Below are positions 6,224 through 8,222 of a stretch of 8,222 nt of DNA, piece by piece. The stretch is from Deltaproteobacteria bacterium (GTDB lineage Bacteria; Desulfobacterota; DSM-4660; Desulfatiglandales; HGW-15): assembly GCA_016926135.1 (NCBI GenBank), contig JAFGPH010000468.1:1-8222 (forward strand). The letters run 5' to 3'. The stretch's first letter is position 1. Each line of letters opens with the position of its first letter. A model generated the notes under the pieces. The model was given only the letters and a program-made list of their open reading frames with translations, searched no databases and was not told where the DNA came from. The position numbers and the translations under genes are program-made.

Positions 6224-7003
6224 GTGGATGAGCGCATAGGAAAGCTCGGTGAGGTGATCCAGGAACACTGTCGTCTGTTGACGACCCCAGTGGGGATCAA
6301 GCTGGCCAAAGAAGGGGAGACCCCACCGCAGAAAACCAGGTATCCCGTAAAAAACCTCGGTCACCGGTTGGCCGTCTGTCAGGGGGTGAGCGCGGCGAGG
6401 ACCTTCGGCTGGACCATGGCCTACGGCAAGGAAGACCATGCCTGCCCCCTTCCCCGGGTCTTCATGGGGCACATCCCTCCGGACAGATTCCTGGAAGGAC
6501 CCATTGCCGCCTTCTATCAGGACGATCCTGAATGCGGGAAGAAGATGGAGGCATCGTATCCGAGATGGCCCATGGGGATTTACCGGGAGATTTGGCTGTC
6601 CCCGATCACCCGGTGTGAGTTTGTCCCCGATCTGGTCGTCGCCTACGGAAACGCCGCCCAGATCCTCACACTCGTCATGGGGGCCAACTTCAGGGTCGGG
6701 ACCGGGATCCAGTCCTTGAGCACCGGTCGCTACGGCTGTGCCGCATGGATTGCAGGCGTAATCCAGGCGGGCGAGTGCACCTACATGGTCCCCGGTCCGG
6801 GGGAGAGGGTGTTTGCGGGTGCACAGGACCACGAGATGTCCTTTGCGGTGCCTTACTCCCGGATCGACAATCTCATCGAAGGTCTGAAATTCATCCGCAG
6901 CAAAGGCGTCTTCAGATATCCGGTCCCCAACCTGGGGATCCTCGCGGAAGCGCGGCTTCCCGAGAAATACTATGGGATCGAACCGGACCCGGAGGACTCT
7001 TGA
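6224..7003 (+). CDS. DUF169-family protein (COG2043), function unknown
   Basis: Recognised as DUF169 by overall sequence shape: TPVGIKL (21-27), VCQGVSAAR (C52), ACPLP (C74), then GIYREIWLSP, a conserved VVAYGNAAQ and GCAAW near the centre, and GPGERVF toward the end. Length 259 residues, typical. No signal peptide or membrane span, so cytoplasmic. The conserved cysteines suggest metal or redox binding, but no reaction is established for the family to my knowledge. Start is GTG at 6224: AAGGAGG at 6211-6217 with a 6-nt spacer; the ATG at 6229 is out of frame. It begins 68 bp after the hairpin element and likely has its own promoter, not identified. The next gene has its own promoter, so this one may be transcribed alone. 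Confidence 0.85.
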   Translation: MDERIGKLGEVIQEHCRLLTTPVGIKLAKEGETPPQKTRYPVKNLGHRLAVCQGVSAARTFGWTMAYGKEDHACPLPRVFMGHIPPDRFLEGPIAAFYQDDPECGKKMEASYPRWPMGIYREIWLSPITRCEFVPDLVVAYGNAAQILTLVMGANFRVGTGIQSLSTGRYGCAAWIAGVIQAGECTYMVPGPGERVFAGAQDHEMSFAVPYSRIDNLIEGLKFIRSKGVFRYPVPNLGILAEARLPEKYYGIEPDPEDS

Positions 7004-7064
7004 AAGAAAAAAAGGAAGGGTTAAAAAGGGCGGGAACGGGCTGTGGGGAAAGCGGCCTTCCTGT

Positions 7065-7093
7065 TGGACATCCCCGGTCCCTTCTTTTACAAT
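7065..7093 (+). promoter_or_regulatory. Sigma70-type promoter upstream of arfB
   Basis: TGGACA at 7065-7070 (5 of 6 to TTGACA), a 17-bp spacer, then TACAAT at 7088-7093 (5 of 6 to TATAAT). The start of transcription would be near 7100, about 18 nt before the ATG at 7118. It supports 7118 as the start over the in-frame GTG at 7043, since the longer form would place the promoter inside the coding sequence. Confidence 0.65.
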
Positions 7094-7117
7094 GACCTCC
7101 ATCGCGGGAGTCGACAC

Positions 7118-7552
7118 ATGGGAGAGTCCGTGGTCCGGGTCACACCGTCTATCACCATTGATGAACGGGAGATTCAAGAGGTCTTTGTGCGCTCGTCCGG
7201 GCCGGGGGGCCAGAACGTGAACAAGGTCTCCACTGCCGTGCAGCTCCGCTTTGACGTGCTCCAATCCCCGTCCCTGCCGCAGGACGTGAAGGAGCGCCTG
7301 ATCAGGCTCGGAGGCAGACGGGTGACCGAGAACGGGGTCCTGGTCATCGACGCAAGGCGTTTTCGCACCCAGGAGCGAAACCGGCTGGATGCCAGGGAGC
7401 GTCTCGCGGAGCTGGTGCGTACGGCGGCCAGGAGGCCCAAGGCCCGTCGAAAGACACGGCCCACTGCGGCTTCCAGGGAACGCAGACTGGAGGGCAAGCG
7501 CCACCGTGCCCGGGTCAAGAGGATGAGGGGAATTCCCGGGGACGGATCGTGA
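7118..7552 (+). CDS. arfB: Alternative ribosome-rescue factor, peptidyl-tRNA hydrolase ArfB (YaeJ)
   Basis: Hydrolyses peptidyl-tRNA on ribosomes stalled on truncated mRNA, entering the empty A site without a stop codon. The 144-residue product matches the family in length and shape. It has a GGQ motif in SGPGGQNVNK (G30-G31-Q32), a catalytic domain to about residue 100, and a basic C-terminal tail (KARRKTRPTAASRERRLEGKR region) that in ArfB inserts into the mRNA channel. It lacks the stop-codon recognition domains of RF1/RF2, so it is not a release factor. Start chosen at 7118: GGGAG at 7106-7110 with a 7-nt spacer and a promoter just upstream; GTG 7043 would add 25 residues without family support. 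The following cupin starts 57 bp later and is probably co-transcribed. Confidence 0.93.
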   Translation: MGESVVRVTPSITIDEREIQEVFVRSSGPGGQNVNKVSTAVQLRFDVLQSPSLPQDVKERLIRLGGRRVTENGVLVIDARRFRTQERNRLDARERLAELVRTAARRPKARRKTRPTAASRERRLEGKRHRARVKRMRGIPGDGS

Positions 7553-7609
7553 GGGGTCGGGCTCTGGGGCGCGAACAGGCGGAAGGAAACGGACAGGGAG
7601 ATCCGGGCA

Positions 7610-8011
7610 ATGAACCCCAAGATAAGCGTTCAGGAACTTCCGGTGACAGAGGGATTTCTTCGGCAGAAGCGCCTGATCCAGGAGCGGGGGGAACTCGCCC
7701 TGATCGAGGATGGGGACTCGTTCAGGCATCTGGGCTACTTCAGCCTCAAGAAGGGCGACGGTTACTACCGGGGCGGGCACTACCACCGGAACAAGGTGGA
7801 GCGCTTCTACATCATCAGCGGCAGGCTCCGCGTTGAGCTGGTGGATCTCGATACCGGTAGGAGATGGGACGCCGAACTCCACGCCGGTCAACGTGTGAGC
7901 ATCCACCCAAGGTGCGCCCACCGTTTCGCGGCAGAAGAGGACGCCCAGGTCATCGAGTACTACGACGCAACGTATGACGCGGATGATGATCATCCATACA
8001 ACGATTTCTAA
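7610..8011 (+). CDS. Small single-domain cupin protein
   Basis: A 133-residue cupin. Motif 1 is GGHYHRNKVERFYIISG, with H57, H59, E64 and G71 at standard spacing. Motif 2 includes HAGQRVSIHPRCAHRF, with H104. H57, H59, E64 and H104 are the expected metal ligands. The tail is very acidic (EYYDATYDADDDHPYNDF, 115-132). Similar to small sugar-related or general cupins in this size range, but the specific substrate cannot be assigned. AGGGAG at 7595-7600 with a 9-nt spacer supports ATG 7610. It follows arfB by 57 bp and has no visible promoter of its own, so it is likely in the same transcript. No terminator hairpin is seen after the stop. Confidence 0.88.
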   Translation: MNPKISVQELPVTEGFLRQKRLIQERGELALIEDGDSFRHLGYFSLKKGDGYYRGGHYHRNKVERFYIISGRLRVELVDLDTGRRWDAELHAGQRVSIHPRCAHRFAAEEDAQVIEYYDATYDADDDHPYNDF

Positions 8012-8042
8012 TGCGAAAAGGTTAGATTGCCTGCCGTTCCTT

Positions 8043-8071
8043 TTGACTTGAATCCATCGGGCGCTGATATT
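8043..8071 (+). promoter_or_regulatory. Probable sigma70-type promoter for the lipoprotein gene
   Basis: TTGACT at 8043-8048 (5 of 6) and GATATT at 8066-8071 (4 of 6) are separated by 17 bp. It lies just after the cupin stop, with a predicted transcription start near 8078, about 23 nt before the TTG at 8101. Confidence 0.5.
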
Positions 8072-8100
8072 GGGACCGCAGAGACTGGACAACTGGAAAC

Positions 8101-8222
8101 TTGAAATCCAGAATTCGAAATAGGAGGTCGCTAGACTGGAATCCTGCTGCAGGGTGTCTTCTTCTCTCGGCGCTGGCGGCTGTCCTTTTTTCGGCAGGGT
8201 GCGCGGCCCGGGCACCGGTCAC
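8101..8222 (+). CDS. Probable lipoprotein, N-terminal part only
   Basis: Runs off the window edge. From TTG at 8101 the frame reads a basic N-region (K2, R4, R6, R8, R9), a hydrophobic core (CLLLSALAAVLF, 19-30) and a lipobox-like SAGC with Cys34. That is the pattern of a type II signal peptide, so the mature protein would be lipid-anchored to the membrane. The only in-frame start after the stop codon at 8065 is this TTG, with at most a weak GGAAA site upstream. A much better AGGAGG at 8122-8127 lies inside the frame with no start codon in the same frame after it, so the true start is uncertain. Function unknown. Confidence 0.5.
   Translation, partial: MKSRIRNRRSLDWNPAAGCLLLSALAAVLFSAGCAARAPV

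Noticed and set aside
5945..8215. Minus-strand open frame of 756 codons
   Set aside because: It runs antisense to DUF169, arfB and the cupin, which all have family motifs and ribosome sites. It is low-complexity, Pro/Gly/Arg-rich and recognisable as no family: a GC-rich shadow frame.

Overview
The window (8,222 bp, GC-rich, both strands used) looks like ordinary chromosome of an anaerobic, cobalamin-dependent bacterium, most likely a member of the Desulfobacterota (former Deltaproteobacteria). The evidence is a class II (B12-dependent) ribonucleotide reductase, a B12-binding radical SAM protein, a DUF169 protein, a flavin reductase-like protein, and an interspersed element with GCAGGCTGCTGAAA-type terminal inverted repeats that I associate with deltaproteobacterial genomes. 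The taxonomic assignment is inference; there is no rRNA or similar marker here.

Layout. 1-1887 (+) is the C-terminal part of NrdJ, ending in a TSCPD domain and a Cys-rich tail. 2065-2511 (+) is a small heat-shock protein with its own sigma70-like promoter and a strong intrinsic terminator. On the minus strand follow an eight-cysteine putative zinc protein (2571-2819) and a 54-codon putative single-span membrane protein (3010-3174). 3175-3785 has no convincing gene; it holds a large, imperfect inverted duplication (about 3377-3760) that has diverged by substitutions and an indel. A second plus-strand block runs 3786-6026: a flavin reductase/split-barrel protein, then one long open frame that joins a YcgN-type cysteine-cluster domain to a B12-binding radical SAM domain. 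It ends directly at a hairpin repeat (6028-6156). The last part holds a DUF169 protein (6224-7003), an ArfB-type ribosome-rescue hydrolase with its own promoter (7118-7552), a small cupin (7610-8011), and the start of a probable lipoprotein (8101 to the edge).

How they fit together. NrdJ makes deoxynucleotides without oxygen and needs adenosylcobalamin; the radical SAM protein also needs cobalamin and a [4Fe-4S] cluster, so B12 is a shared requirement. The flavin reductase, YcgN and radical SAM genes are tightly spaced and are probably one transcript, suggesting a flavin/iron-sulfur redox function of unknown substrate. Hsp20 and ArfB are stress and quality-control functions.

The points most worth a second look are the YcgN/B12-radical SAM open frame (fusion versus a one-base frameshift at about 4713-4718), the inverted duplication upstream of the flavin reductase gene, and the two small unrecognised minus-strand genes. 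I see no CRISPR array, phage genes, transposase, tRNA or rRNA.
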